Part shown: positions 1-11,695 of the stretch, one piece after another
Layout: each line of letters starts with the position of its first letter
How positions within the stretch are numbered: position 1 is the first letter of the stretch
Source of the DNA: Chalciporus piperatus
Taxonomy: Eukaryota > Basidiomycota > Agaricomycetes > Boletales > Boletaceae
Assembly: GCA_038093975.1 (NCBI GenBank)
Contig: JBBPTG010000042.1
Coordinates: 62,001 to 126,000 of the forward strand
Length of the DNA stretch: 64,000 bases
Direction of reading: 5' to 3'
Program-made: the position numbers and the translations under genes
Notes under the pieces: model-generated
Database searches by the model: none
The model's input: only the letters and a program-made list of their open reading frames with translations
What the model was told of the DNA's origin: nothing

Positions 1-2231
1 CCTAAGAAAAAGCGGAAAGTCGTTGAGAAAGGATCAGAACAGGATGTTGTTGAACCCCAGACAGTGGAAGAAACCGGAGAACAGGATGTTCGAAAGCCTT
101 TCGCGAGGCCAACAGGCACACTGCCATCGTTTCCTCTACCTGCTTTACCGAATGCGCCATCGAAGTCTGTCCTTGCCATGCAAGGCATTGACAAGGCGCT
201 CGTTCACGCAGAGGCCATCGATCCCTCAACCATAATGGCTCTCTCCCCCGGCGACGATGGCGATACTACGGGTCTTAGTCCGAAGACACGGAAACGGCTG
301 CTGGAACTTGGCATCAACGAGCTTTTTGCAGGTCAGGAGCTCATCACACACGTCGATTCCAAATGCTGATAATCTGACGTGCAGTACAGACTGTTCTCCT
401 ACCTTTCCTCATCTGTCAAATTCCATCTGTGTCCGGACGTCCGCTATATGAGCCCTACTCTCCGCCTCGTGATGTCTGCGTTTCCGCGCCTACTGGGAGC
501 GGGAAAACACTGGCATATGTTCTCCCTATACTGGAGGTGAGTTCCGCCATCATACAGCTCTCGCTGAATGTCTAATAGTAATGTACCAGGCTTTATCCAG
601 CAGGATTGTTACCAGGCTTCGTGCTCTGATTGTCCTTCCAACTCGAGACCTTGTCACCCAGGTCAGGGAAACGTTTGAAACTGTTGGTAAAGGGCGCGGC
701 TTAAAAGTATTATACGCTACAGCATTTGGTGATCACTTTCTTATTTATTGTCTTTGTTAGGTTGGCACTGCGACAGGCCAGCATTCATTTGCCCACGAAC
801 AATCGCAATTGGTGTCTGAAACTACTTCCGGGTATGGTATCCTTGCAATTGGGCTGTCTTGTCTCTGTTAATCCCCTTCTCCTTTACAGATTGCAGGGGG
901 GCTCTAGCAAAGTGGATGTCTTGATCTGCACACCAGGCCGACTGATCGATCATCTTAGTGGAACACCCAACTTTTCATTACAACACCTCCGATATTTGGT
1001 ACGATCACCTCGATACGCTGCCGGAGACCGATCTGAACTACGACATATCTAGGTCATTGATGAAGCGGACCGCCTTCTTGCACAGTCGTTCCAAGATTGG
1101 TTGGCTCAGGTGCTTGCCGCTATCCATCCTCGACCTTCGGAGAGTAATTTCTCTCTGCGTCAATCGTCAGTCGAAGATGTACATCCTCCGCAAAACTGCG
1201 ACTCGGTCGCTCCTGCTTTCTTAGATTCCGAACAGCTTGGGTGCGGTCACATTGACGTCAGCGAACGCAAAGAATTTTCGTGCCAAAAGCTATTGTTCTC
1301 TGCAACACTCACGCGAGATCCCGGAAAGCTGGCATCCCTTGGCCTCCGAGATCCAAAATATTTCGTCGTCCAAGGTGAAACTGAAAATGGATCTGACGAT
1401 GCCCCGGCGCACCTTGTCTCGGAGCGTTTTGCCATGCCTGCCACCCTGACTGTAAGGGCATTTCGTTACCGAATGTATGTCGAAGCTGATCAGCAGATCA
1501 GGAGCATATGGTTGTCTGCGAACCATCCCAAAAGCCACTCATGTTGCTTCACCTTCTTCACAGCCGCGATGTTCGGAATGCTCTGATTTTCACGAAGTCA
1601 TCTGAATCTACAACACGCCTCGTCCGCTTGCTTGAGTTCTTCGAGGAACCGAGAACGGCAGATCTTTCCCGCATTATAGTTCGTGCATACTCGAGTGACC
1701 TCCCTGCTGGTGAACGAAAAGCTATTCTTGAAAATTTCAAGGCACAGGAGGTTCATGTGTAAGCCCACGTGTCAACCGCATCCGGATTCTGATCTCACCA
1801 CGTCGACGACTACAGTCTTATCTGTTCTGATCTAATCTCCAGAGGTATTGATATCAGCCATGTTTCACATGTTGTGAGCTACGATGCACCGGTGGACATG
1901 AGGAAATACGTCCATCGTGTTGGGCGGACCGCACGAGCGGGACGGGACGGAGATGCATGGACCTTAGTTGAGGAACAAGAGGCATGTGGACCACTCGAAC
2001 TGTCCCCCTGATCTCAGGCTGATCTATTATAGGCACGGTATTTTAAGGCGATGCTGAAGGAACATGATCATCTGAACAGGGTGAAGAGGATGAGGGTTAC
2101 TCAGAATGAGATAGAACCCCTCATGGAAAATTATCAGGTAAGGTGCAGGGCTGACGAGGATTTGTGGGAAGCCTGACCAACGTTTCCAGACTGCATTGCG
2201 GAAGTTGAAAGAAGTCTACACGAGATTCTAA
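1..2231 (+). CDS. DBP6: DEAD-box ATP-dependent RNA helicase, Dbp6/DDX51 type (5' partial)
   Basis: Multi-exon gene whose start lies before the window; the first in-frame codons are at base 1 and the stop TAA is at 2229-2231. Joined exons show the helicase motifs in order: motif I APTGSGKT near 490, Ia LPTRDL near 637, Ib TPGR near 931, DEAD-type box DEAD in VIDEADRLL near 1055, SAT in LFSATLTR near 1295, motif [12 protein letters not shown] near 1580, motif V region GIDIS near 1845 and motif [12 protein letters not shown] near 1915. The spacing and the tail after motif VI resemble Dbp6/DDX51, which acts in early 60S pre-ribosome assembly in the nucleolus. A basic PKKKRKV heptapeptide at bases 1-21 is a likely nuclear localisation signal. 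Exons are separated by short introns, for example around 370-390, 537-590 and 1759-1842. Known from the family: RNA-dependent ATPase in ribosome biogenesis. Assignment to Dbp6 rather than another DEAD protein is inferred from the N-terminal and C-terminal flanks. Confidence 0.85.
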
Positions 2232-2643
2232 TAGATCACCGGCATTGAGTACCACGCGCATCCTGTTACAAATACTTTGCAATTGATTGGTAAATGCCGG
2301 GAAGTCGGGCATTCAGAAAACGGGCACCGTTTGTGTGTTTTTCATTCGTAAACTGCGTGAGATGTACTAGTAACATTCGAGCCCTTGTTGGGATAACATT
2401 CTTGTGGCGTACTAGTGCTAGTTTGTTCGAGCTCGAGCCTGTAGTACTGCTAGTAGGAAGTCGTGTAGTTAAGCCTCTTTTGCACATGCCAGCATCGATG
2501 AGTAAGCCAACTCTATCTCAGAAGGTCCGTTGACTGCTAATCCTATAGCGGCGGACCCTTATGAATAAACAATCTGCGGACCCTTATAACTGTCCATAAG
2601 GCGCGGAGTAATTCCCTCGCGCCCTGTTGCATCTCCTGCAGGC
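2232..2643. other. intergenic, helicase to ABC transporter
   Basis: No coding signal. Just upstream of the transporter ATG there is a 12-bp direct repeat (2551-2562 and 2576-2587) and a CCTTAT/ATAAGG inverted pair at 2582-2601. Confidence 0.5.
2551..2587 (+). promoter_or_regulatory. 12-bp direct repeat GCGGACCCTTAT upstream of the exporter
   Basis: GCGGACCCTTAT occurs at 2551-2562 and again at 2576-2587, 25 bp apart, 57-93 bp upstream of the ABC transporter ATG. A reverse-oriented core GGTCCG lies at about 2524. Paired GC-rich half sites are what Zn2Cys6 drug-response regulators often bind, but the binder is unknown and this role is inference. Confidence 0.35.
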
Positions 2644-5600
2644 ATGTCTCAGTCAGACCACAAGTCTATCAAGACCGTCGCAGAGGACCGACAATCCTTC
2701 AAGGGGCTCGCTGGCAAGGAACTTGAAGATGCCCATGTTCCCCAACCCCCGAGACAGCGAACAGCCAACTTTCTTCGGTAGCGTATCTCCGCTCGTCACT
2801 TTGCTGTGGGCTCATCATGTTCTAGCTTCTCGATCAAGAATCCTAACCCTCCACCACCCAAGGCCTCGGTCCGCGATGCAGACATGACTCCCGAGGCTTC
2901 CGCAGGATTTTTCAGTCGGCTTTGGTTCCTTTGGCTGACCCCCATGCTATCGTTGGGTTACGCCCGGCCCCTTGAAGCATCTGACCTGTGGAAACTGCGA
3001 GACGAACATTCATCAACTCGGATCGCTGAGGGCATCCTCACCTCCTTCCAGCGTCGCCAGGAAGAAGCTGAGAGGTATAACGAACGGTTAGCCAATGGTG
3101 AAGTCGGCTTGGGTTGGAGAGGTGTCTGGTGGTCTATTCGTGGCGTCCGCGCTGAACGGGAGAAAGCTTGGAGGTCAAAAGATGGAAAACGCAAAGCAAG
3201 TCTCGTCTTGGCCATGAATGACAGCGTGAAATGGCTGTTCTGGTCTGCTGGCATCATGAAAGTCATCGGTGACACCGCACAGGTCACTAGTCCCCTTGTA
3301 CTCAAAGTAAGGAGGCTCTGTCGCAGTCTGTAATCGCGAGGCTCATTCTTATGCAGGCTATCATCAACTTTGCCACCGAGTCATACGTGGGTCACATTTA
3401 TGGGACCAGCATTCCCCCCATTGGGCCGGGCATCGGCCTCTGTTTTGCTCTCATCATTCTCCAGCTTGTCGCGTCATGGTCTACTCAGCACTTCTTTTAT
3501 AGGAGCATGGCTTCCGGTGTTCTTCTTCGCGGGGGTCTGATCACGGCGATTTACTCTCGAGGGCTTTCGTTGTCCCCTCGAGCACGCGTACAGATGACCA
3601 ACGGCAGGCTGGTGAACCACATATCCACTGACGTGTCTCGCATTGATTTCTGCATGGGCTACTTCCATATGTCTTGGACCGCACCGATCCAACTCACCAT
3701 TTGCTTGATCCTACTCCTCATCAACCTTGGTCCAAGTGCGCTAGCGGGTTTTGCGCTCCTGATCTTTGCAACGCCGCTTAATACGATGATGATGAAACGG
3801 TTATTTACCCTTCGGATGAAAAGCATGACTTGGACAGACAAGCGCTCCAAGTTGCTTCAGGAGATGCTAAGCGGCATGAGGGTGATCAAGTTCTTCTCAT
3901 GGGAAGTACCCTTCTTGAAGCGCATCGCTGAATATCGACGACTGGAAATGCAGTATGCGACTTCCGTATACCCTGTAGCATTCTGATATTTACTGACTAT
4001 GATTCCCCAGCTATATACGGTCGCTCCTCGTCTTCCGAGCAGGTATAAACGCATTCGCCTTCTCCCTGCCATCGCTCGCCACCGTACTCACGTTTGTGAC
4101 GTATTCGTTGACTGGCCACTCGCTTGCTGCTGCAAATGTCTTCTCTTCTCTTACGCTGTTCCAACTGATCAGGTTACCCCTTATGTTCCTTCGTACGTGG
4201 ATATTGCTGTTTCTTTGACGTCGTGTTGACAAGTTGGTTTCACAGCCATGTCACTCGGCTCCATCGCAGATGCCGCTACCGCATGCCAGCGATTATACGA
4301 AGTCTTCGAAGCCGAAACGATTGACAGGACGCTAGTGCACAACAAGGATTTAAATGTTGCACTCAAAGTTGATGCTGCGGACTTTGGCTGGGATAGCCCT
4401 CCGCCACAACCCGAAAATCTAAAGGCGGAAAATGGCGAGAGGAAGGGTATGAGGGGTATGCGCAACGGAAAGAAGGATAAGTCCAAACCGACGACGCCTT
4501 CACCCGTTGACGAGGCGAAGCTATTCAAAATCAGAGGTGTCAACTTGGAAATCCCCCGTGGTCAGCTCGTCGCCATCGTTGGCGCCGTCGGGGCGGGTAA
4601 GACTTCCTTGCTTCAGGGCCTCATAGGTGAGATGAGGCGGACCGCTGGTACCGTTGAGTTTGGTGGCTCCGTCGCATACTGCGCCCAGACGGCCTGGATC
4701 CAGGTACGCATTATTTCTATTACCCCAGTGTAGGACCAACGCTTTTGATTCAAGAATGCTACAATTCGGGATAACATTTGTTTCGGACGGCCATTTGAGG
4801 AGGAAAGGTATTGGAAAGCTGTTCGCGACTCTTGTCTGGAGCCAGATCTGCAGATGCTCCCGGCGTACGATCTCACTGAAGTCGGGGAGAAAGGCATATC
4901 CCTCTCGGGTGGGCAGAAGCAGCGAATCAACATTTGCCGTGCTACATATTGCAACTCGGATATCATGATCTTTGATGTAAGGTCTTCCCCTCATCACCGT
5001 CATCAGCGCTTGGATTCTGACGAGGTTCGTCATGTCAGGACCCACTCTCGGCACTGGACGCACACGTCGGAAAAGCTGTCTTCTCTAATGTCCTCAAAGA
5101 TAGTACTGCAGGAAAGACCCGGATTCTTGTGACTCACGCCTTACATTTCCTTCCGGAAGTTGACTACATCTTCACGCTCGTCGACGGCAAGATCGCTGAA
5201 CGTGGTACTTACGAGGAACTGATGGCCAACAACGGGGCGTTTTCCAAGTTCATTGACGAATTCGGCTCTAAGGAGGAAAGCAGCGGCAAGAAAGTTGAAG
5301 AGAAGATTGAACTTGTTCGCGATGAAAAGAATGAGACGACTGGTGCCAAAGGCAAGGCCCTAATGCAGGAAGAAGAGCGGAACACCGGCGCCGTCTCACG
5401 TAGTGTCTACCGACAGTACTTGGGAGCTGGAAAGGGAATCATCTTCGTACCATTGTTGGTTTTGGCTCTCGCGCTGACACAAGGTTCAAACGTCATGTCT
5501 TCGTATTGGTGAGCTTGTTGTCATTCCGCCGTTATGGTGGCTGATATTTGTATCTCTAGGTTGGTCTACTGGGAGGAAATGAAGTGGCATTATCCGCAAG

Positions 5601-8076
5601 GATTCTACGTATGTTATTTGCGTGAGAACAGCTTGGAATATCAGCTAACATTCTTCCAGATGGGCATTTATGCTGCTCTCGGTGTCTCGCAATCAATGAC
5701 CATGTTCTTCATGGGTGCTGTTTTTGCGTTGATGACTTACTATGCGTCACAAGAATTACATGAGGTAAGTGGTGTTCGCTGCTCCTTCGATTCACCGGGG
5801 ACGATCATCACCCTGCAGAGAGCCATCACCCGCGTTCTATATGCTCCCATGAGTTTCTTCGAAACAACTGTGAGTGAACGGAAGCATCATTCGAACGAAT
5901 ACTGACATCCGAAACAGCCTCTCGGCCGAATCATGAATCGCTTCGCCAAGGGTAAATCCACCGCCATCTCGACTATTTTGTGCTAAATATTTGACAGATA
6001 TTGATACAATTGACAATTTCATCGGCGATTCATTACGCATGATGAGCGCTACCGCGTCGCAGATCATCGGAGCTATCATTCTTATATCGATTGTCTTGCC
6101 CTGGTTCCTATTGATTGTCTTCTTCATCTTGATCTGCTACTTCTTTGCTGCCTACTACTATCGAGCGAGCGCAAGAGAACTGAAGGTGCGCTACTTCGGT
6201 TATATGACGTTTCGCAAGGCTGATATTTCTTTTCCAGCGCCTTGGTATGCGTACACCTAAACACGCGTGATCAACGTGCACAACTAATCACTCTTGTCAG
6301 ATGCCATTTTGCGTGGTTCTTTATATGCTCACTTCTCCGAATCTCTTTCTGGATTAACGACGATCATTGCCTATGGTGAGGCGAGCCGATTCAAAAATGA
6401 GAACGTTGACCTCGTTGACGTCGAGAATCGGTGAGTTTTGAGAAATTCCATTGCTGTGATGATCCTGACCTGATTTCTAGAGCGTATTGGTTGACAATCA
6501 CAAATCAGGTCAGGAATAGCTTCTCGCTTAGAGGTGGATTACAACTAAGGTATCTTTTAGCGCTGGCTCGGTATTCGTTTGGATTTCCTCGGGGCGCTCC
6601 TCACGTTCGCAGTGGCCCTTCTGACTGTTGGGACCCGGTTCAGCATCTCCCCTGGCCAGACTGGAGTTGTCCTGTCGTACATTCTTATGGTACAACAAGT
6701 ATGTTCACTCGTCAGATCAATGCGAACTTCGGAGAACTGATTTTTGTTTAGTCTTTTGGATGGATGATTCGACAAATGGCGGAAGTAGAAAACAACATGA
6801 ACTCGGTGGAACGTATTGTGCACTACGCTAACGAGGTGGAGCAAGAAGCTCCGCATCAGGTCAAGGATACTGTGGCGCCTGCTTCCTGGCCCTCTGAGGG
6901 TCGGATTGTCATGGAGGACGTTTTCATGAAGTATCGGCCGGAGTTGCCTCCTGTTCTCAAAGGCTTGACCATGGCTGTCGCTCCAGGGGAGAAGATCGGT
7001 ATCGTTGGCAGGTACGGGTCGATGCAAGTTGCATAGCTTCTTTGGCTGATAATCTTCCAGGACGGGCGCAGGGAAATCCTCAATCATGACAGCTCTGTAC
7101 CGATTAGTGGAACTTTCGTCAGGAAGCATTCGCATCGATGACGTCGACATATCAGGAATCGGACTAGCACAACTAAGGAAAGGCCTCGCAATCATACCGC
7201 AAGACGCCGTAAGTCTCAGTTGCCTTTGGTTTGCCGTTGTGCTGATTGTTATGCGTTCAAGTTCCTTTGTAAGACTAACCATTGGCTTCGTATCCTGCCT
7301 CGCTAACTGGTTTCCCAGTCTCCGGTACTCTCAGGTCTAACCTAGATCCGTTTGGTTTATATGACGACGCCCGGCTTTGGGACGCTTTAAAGCGGGCCTA
7401 TCTTGTTGAATCAACCAGCAAACAATCCAACTCTTCCATGGTTCCCAATCAGGGAGACTCTCAGTTCACTGGTGGTCGCTTTGACCTGGATACCCCGATC
7501 GAAGATGAGGGTAACAACTTGTCCGTGGGTCAGGTGAATCATCCATTTTGACTGGTATTTTTATCTTTTTTGATGCGGTTTTTCAGCGATCGTTGGTGTC
7601 CTTGGCACGGGCACTAGTCCATGAAACAAAGATTCTCATCCTCGACGAGGCTACGGGTATGGTTCTGGACACTTTCGGTTAACCACATAACTTACTCTTC
7701 ACATAGCATCCGTCGACTACGAGACCGATCGAAAGATCCAAGATACCATCGCGACCGAGTTCAAAGAGCGCACGATTCTTTGCATTGCTCGTCCGTTTGC
7801 ATTGCTCGACTCTTCGTTCGCTTCCACTGACCCCTTGTTCAGATCGTTTACGCACGATCATATCTTACGACCGCATTTGTGTTCTTGATGCTGGCGTGAT
7901 TGCTGTACGTTCTATTTGCTGCTGAACCGGGTCACTTGCTGAGGACGATGACATAGGAATTCGATACCCCCGCCAACCTCTTTACCATTCCAGATGGTAT
8001 ATTCCGTGGAATGTGTGACAGGTCGTCCATCACACTCGATGATATCCTGTCTGCATCAATGCAGGCACAAGCATGA
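2644..8076 (+). CDS. YOR1: ABCC-family full transporter (MRP/Yor1-like)
   Basis: Plasma- or vacuolar-membrane exporter of organic anions and drugs, by family. About 1,400 residues over many exons; ATG at 2644 ([10 protein letters not shown]), stop TGA at 8074-8076. Order: cytosolic N-terminus without the extra TMD0 of long MRPs, TMD1 (about 3230-4240), NBD1 with Walker [10 protein letters not shown] near 4595, signature LSGGQKQR near 4905 and Walker B MIFDDP across an intron, charged linker, TMD2 (about 5430-6760), and NBD2 with Walker [10 protein letters not shown] near 7060, Q-loop IIPQD near 7190, signature NLSVGQ near 7516, Walker B LILDEAT near 7635 and switch-region sequence after it. 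NBD1 has Asp where most ABC proteins have catalytic Glu, as in other ABCC members, and NBD2 has Val in place of the first signature Gly, so the two ATP sites are asymmetric. Lack of TMD0 and the FLWLTPML entry segment favour Yor1 over Ycf1. Substrate cannot be read from the sequence. Confidence 0.9.
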
Positions 8077-8395
8077 GCATAGAAGAGAGGTTCCCTGTAC
8101 GCGATACGTTGAGTCCTTTGGATGTAGAGACTACGTATTTTTGTAATAATATTATTGGCTCGGGCTGTAGATCAGGAGGGATCCTTACGTAATGCACCCA
8201 CTGATGAGGCTATACCACTGCAGTTCCAACTTCCGAGTCAAACGCGCGTGTTTCCATTAATGGTATGTATCGTGAGCTCCAGATTGGCAGTTTTGATTAA
8301 TTCACTGCCTTGCCCAGAGGAATAGCCCCGTCCATTAATCCGGTGGGGACAGTCCACGACATATAAACCATCCAACTCGTTCACAACCAGAAACC
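8077..8395 (+). promoter_or_regulatory. promoter region of the C2 protein gene with TATA-like site
   Basis: Non-coding gap between the transporter stop and the C2 gene ATG. A TATA-like ATATAAA is at 8361-8367, 29 bp before the ATG, which is close and suggests a short 5' leader. Confidence 0.45.
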
Positions 8396-11300
8396 ATGTC
8401 CCAGCCGAAGGAGCTCGGCACCCTGGTGGTCGTCGCACTCAAAGCCCAGCACCTCCACCAACCTTCGTTCTATAAGCAGGATCCATATGCCCAAGTCTCC
8501 CTCTCCGGCCTAACGAAACGTTCTAAAGTTGATCCAAAGGGTGGTCAGCATCCCGTCTGGGATGACGAACTTCGATTTCCGGTGCTCGCTGACGTGGGGA
8601 AAGACAAGGCGAACAGAATCTTGGAGGTGGCTTGTTACAAAAATGAATCGCGAGGGGAAGATGTACTTCTGGGAAAGGGGACAGTGGATATAGAAGAGAC
8701 ACTCAAGACTGGCGAATTCGATGGTACGCCAATGACTCTCCTTTCGCGATCTGCTCGGACTGACGCATTCGTCACCCTAGACTGGGTTCCTCTTGAGACC
8801 TCGGCAGGGGCCCGGGGAGAGATATACCTCGAGATGACATTTTATGCAAATGCTCCGCCACCATTGACTCGTCGTCCTTCAAAGCTTTCCCCGTCTGATC
8901 GACTCACACGTCCAGCGGCATATTTCAAGCAAGGTCTTCAACGATCTTCAAACTTATCTGTCCCCGGTAGCTCGACTTCGCCGCAGCCTGGACATTCTCC
9001 TGTTGTCAGAGAGAGATTGTTAAGCCAACCAACCCCCACCAGTAGGATCCCAGCTTCGTTGAAGCCTGCACGTGGTCCTACGAGCCAAACATCCAAACAA
9101 GTGCCATCGAACGGAGAAGTTAATCCCGTTGTTGCGAAGCATTCTGATGACTCCCTTCCTCCACTTCCAGTTGAGAAAGACCCTTCGTCTCGTTCTGGGA
9201 CCGGTCTTGAAAAGAAATCGGAGGTTCCTGCCGCTCTTCTGGCAGGTGGCCGCGTTGGAAATCGGGTAGCAAGCGGAGGTCAATTACATCGTCCCGAGTT
9301 GCACGTTGATCAGCCTCATAAGAGAACATTGAGCGACACGGTTATAGTGCACAGTCCCACACCCTTCGGTCAAGCGCAGACCCCCGTGCAAGCCCATCAT
9401 TCCAGGATCGGGTCCGGAATAACTGGGGTTGGCTCAGTGCCTTCTATTATCTTTGAGGACGATCTAGAAAGTCGTACTCCTGCCTTTCCCATGCCATCTC
9501 TACCTGGACCCGTTCAAGGTTATGAATCGTATGGCACGCCTCAATCTCCGGGAGAGTATGATGCTCGCTACTATGGACCCCCAGGTCAGGCATACACCCA
9601 GCCGGACTCGCAACCATACCCGCTTCCAGCTCAGGACTACCGGCAGACATATTCTCCATCCCCGCAACCAACGTCTCTTCCATATACACACCCCGGACAA
9701 CCCCATCAATATTATGATGCACCTGTTCCCCAACAGCTTGTGCCATCCACTCAGAGTCCACCGCAACAGCCGCAGTATGTCCAATATCCAGTAGGGCCTC
9801 CGACCTCGCAAATTCGACCGCCACCTCAAACGTATTCTCCGCAGCCGTATGGTTCCCAGCCTCAGCAACAACAATTACCTCAGTATCCTTCGCAGCAACC
9901 TCAGCCGTATCTTCCACAACAGCAACCCTACTCTCCTCCACAGCAACAACCGTATGTCGCACCACTCCAACAGTACCACCCTCAGCAACCTCCCTATGCT
10001 CAGACTCCATACCCTCCCCCAACTCCGCAGCCTTACCATCAGTCTAATTACTCCCCCAGTGGTCAAACCTTCGGCGCAAGCATACCACAGCAGCATCCAC
10101 CATTAACATATCCCCAAAGCCCAGGTCCGCCACCACTATTTAATGCGGCTCCGCCTCACTCGCAACCCTCACCGCCATCACCGCAGCCGTACTTTGGCGC
10201 GCCTCCTCCCCCACCACCCGCTCAGACTCCCCAGCCACCTACTTCGGTGCCACTCCATCAACCTCAGTCAAACTTCTCTCCGCCTCCTCCGCCTCCTCCT
10301 CCCCCACCACTCCCACCACCACTGTTGTACAACCAAGGTCCCGCGGGACCTCCAAATACGGTGCCGGTTGCACAAGTTGCACAAAACCATATCCCACCAG
10401 CACCGAGTCAAGCACCGGTTCCTCCATCTTCGTCTTTGCCACAAATTACTCCTGCAACCTCCGCTCATGTAGCGCCCGCTGCTCAACTACAGACGACCAA
10501 ATCAGCACCTTCCCAAGCTCTCTCAGACTCCCCACCCTCTGCTGGCACAGAGCAAGAAACTGAGCAGAGAGAGGTGGAGGAAGGTCTAAAGGAAGCCAGT
10601 CCTGCAGCTACGGGAACGCCTGCGGGACCCGAAGTCGCTAGCAGTCAAGAGGAAGAAGACAGGAAGAGAAAGGCAGCCGAAGATGCAGAACGGGAGCGGA
10701 AAGAGCGATTTAAGAGAGAACAAGAAGACGAGGAGCAACGGGTACGCGTGGAGGCGGAGCGCAAACGCAAAGAGGAGGAAGAGCGCTTGGGGCACGAAGC
10801 AGAACTACGGCGGCAAGAGGGACTGAAACGGCAGGAGGAAGAAGAACGCAAGAAACAAGAAGAAGAAGACAGACTGGTGGAGGAACGTAGAAGGCAAGAA
10901 GAGGAAGAACACAGAATAAGAGTGGAAGAAGAACACAAACGAAAGGAGGAAGAAGAACGCAGACGAAAGGAGGAGGAAGAACGCAGGGTACGAGATGAGG
11001 GAGAGCGCAAGAGGCGAGAGGAAGAAGAACGCAAGAGGCGAGAGGAGGAGGAGGAGCGCAAGCAACGAGAAGAAGAGGAACATAGGCGACAAGAGGAGGA
11101 GAAATGCAGGAGACAAGAGGAGGAAGCTCGTAAGAGACGAGAAGAGGAAGAACGCAGGAGAAGACAAGAGGAGGAAGCTCATAAGAGGCGAGAAGAGGAA
11201 GAACGCAGAAGACGAGAGGAAGAACGACTCCAACGCGAACGTGAAGAGACGGAACGTCGCCGCAAGGCCGAAGAAGCAGAGGCTGAGAGGAAATGGCAAG

Positions 11301-11695
11301 AAGAGTTGGCTCGTCTCAGAGCGCGTGCTGAGCAGGAAGCTGCTGATGCCGCGTTTGCGCGTGCTCAGTTTGAAGCAGAGAAGGCGGAACGACGAAGGCA
11401 AGAAGAAGCCGACCTTGCTCTAGCGCGACAAGCACAGGAGGAGGCTGAACAAGAGGAGAGGGTCGCGCAAGAAAGGCGACGCCAGGAGGAAGCAGATATG
11501 GAGGTTGCAAGACGAGAACAAGCCCATGAGGAGGAGCTAGAGAGAAAGAGACGAGAGGGTAGAAGGAGGCAGATGGAGGAAGCTGATCGTGAAATGGCTA
11601 GAAGGCTTGACATGGAGCTTAACTTGGGGACGCAACCCTCAGGCGATCAGTCTCGACAGAGGCGGACAGGGGATGCACCAACGCGGGGACGATGA
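8396..11695 (+). CDS. C2-domain protein with Pro/Gln-rich middle and long charged coiled coil
   Basis: Single-exon ORF of 1,099 residues. Residues about 6-135 form a C2 domain (GTLVVVALKAQHL start, KQDPYAQVSL and WDDELRFPV blocks with loop Asp residues), which usually binds phospholipid. Residues about 140-360 are Ser/Pro-rich; about 365-690 are very rich in Pro, Gln and Tyr with runs of up to about ten Pro near residue 635, likely SH3 or WW ligands. Residues about 755-1080 are almost wholly Glu/Arg/Lys/Gln in heptad-like array, a long single alpha-helix or coiled coil. C2 plus proline ligands resembles the Inn1/Fic1 cytokinesis family, in which an N-terminal C2 precedes PxxP motifs, but the charged tail is much longer than in yeast. 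A role in septum or bud-neck membrane work is therefore inference. Why this start: it is the first ATG after the TATA-like site and it directly precedes the C2 domain. Confidence 0.85.
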   Translation: MSQPKELGTLVVVALKAQHLHQPSFYKQDPYAQVSLSGLTKRSKVDPKGGQHPVWDDELRFPVLADVGKDKANRILEVACYKNESRGEDVLLGKGTVDIEETLKTGEFDGTPMTLLSRSARTDAFVTLDWVPLETSAGARGEIYLEMTFYANAPPPLTRRPSKLSPSDRLTRPAAYFKQGLQRSSNLSVPGSSTSPQPGHSPVVRERLLSQPTPTSRIPASLKPARGPTSQTSKQVPSNGEVNPVVAKHSDDSLPPLPVEKDPSSRSGTGLEKKSEVPAALLAGGRVGNRVASGGQLHRPELHVDQPHKRTLSDTVIVHSPTPFGQAQTPVQAHHSRIGSGITGVGSVPSIIFEDDLESRTPAFPMPSLPGPVQGYESYGTPQSPGEYDARYYGPPGQAYTQPDSQPYPLPAQDYRQTYSPSPQPTSLPYTHPGQPHQYYDAPVPQQLVPSTQSPPQQPQYVQYPVGPPTSQIRPPPQTYSPQPYGSQPQQQQLPQYPSQQPQPYLPQQQPYSPPQQQPYVAPLQQYHPQQPPYAQTPYPPPTPQPYHQSNYSPSGQTFGASIPQQHPPLTYPQSPGPPPLFNAAPPHSQPSPPSPQPYFGAPPPPPPAQTPQPPTSVPLHQPQSNFSPPPPPPPPPPLPPPLLYNQGPAGPPNTVPVAQVAQNHIPPAPSQAPVPPSSSLPQITPATSAHVAPAAQLQTTKSAPSQALSDSPPSAGTEQETEQREVEEGLKEASPAATGTPAGPEVASSQEEEDRKRKAAEDAERERKERFKREQEDEEQRVRVEAERKRKEEEERLGHEAELRRQEGLKRQEEEERKKQEEEDRLVEERRRQEEEEHRIRVEEEHKRKEEEERRRKEEEERRVRDEGERKRREEEERKRREEEEERKQREEEEHRRQEEEKCRRQEEEARKRREEEERRRRQEEEAHKRREEEERRRREEERLQREREETERRRKAEEAEAERKWQEELARLRARAEQEAADAAFARAQFEAEKAERRRQEEADLALARQAQEEAEQEERVAQERRRQEEADMEVARREQAHEEELERKRREGRRRQMEEADREMARRLDMELNLGTQPSGDQSRQRRTGDAPTRGR

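Noticed and set aside
9447..10022. 191-codon minus-strand ORF rich in Val, Glu and Ala
   Set aside because: Shadow of the Pro/Gln-rich part of the C2 gene.
10645..11401. Long minus-strand ORFs (138 and 198 codons) rich in Ser, Leu and Phe
   Set aside because: They are mirror images of the Glu/Arg-rich helix on the + strand, without own motifs; strand composition alone removes stops.
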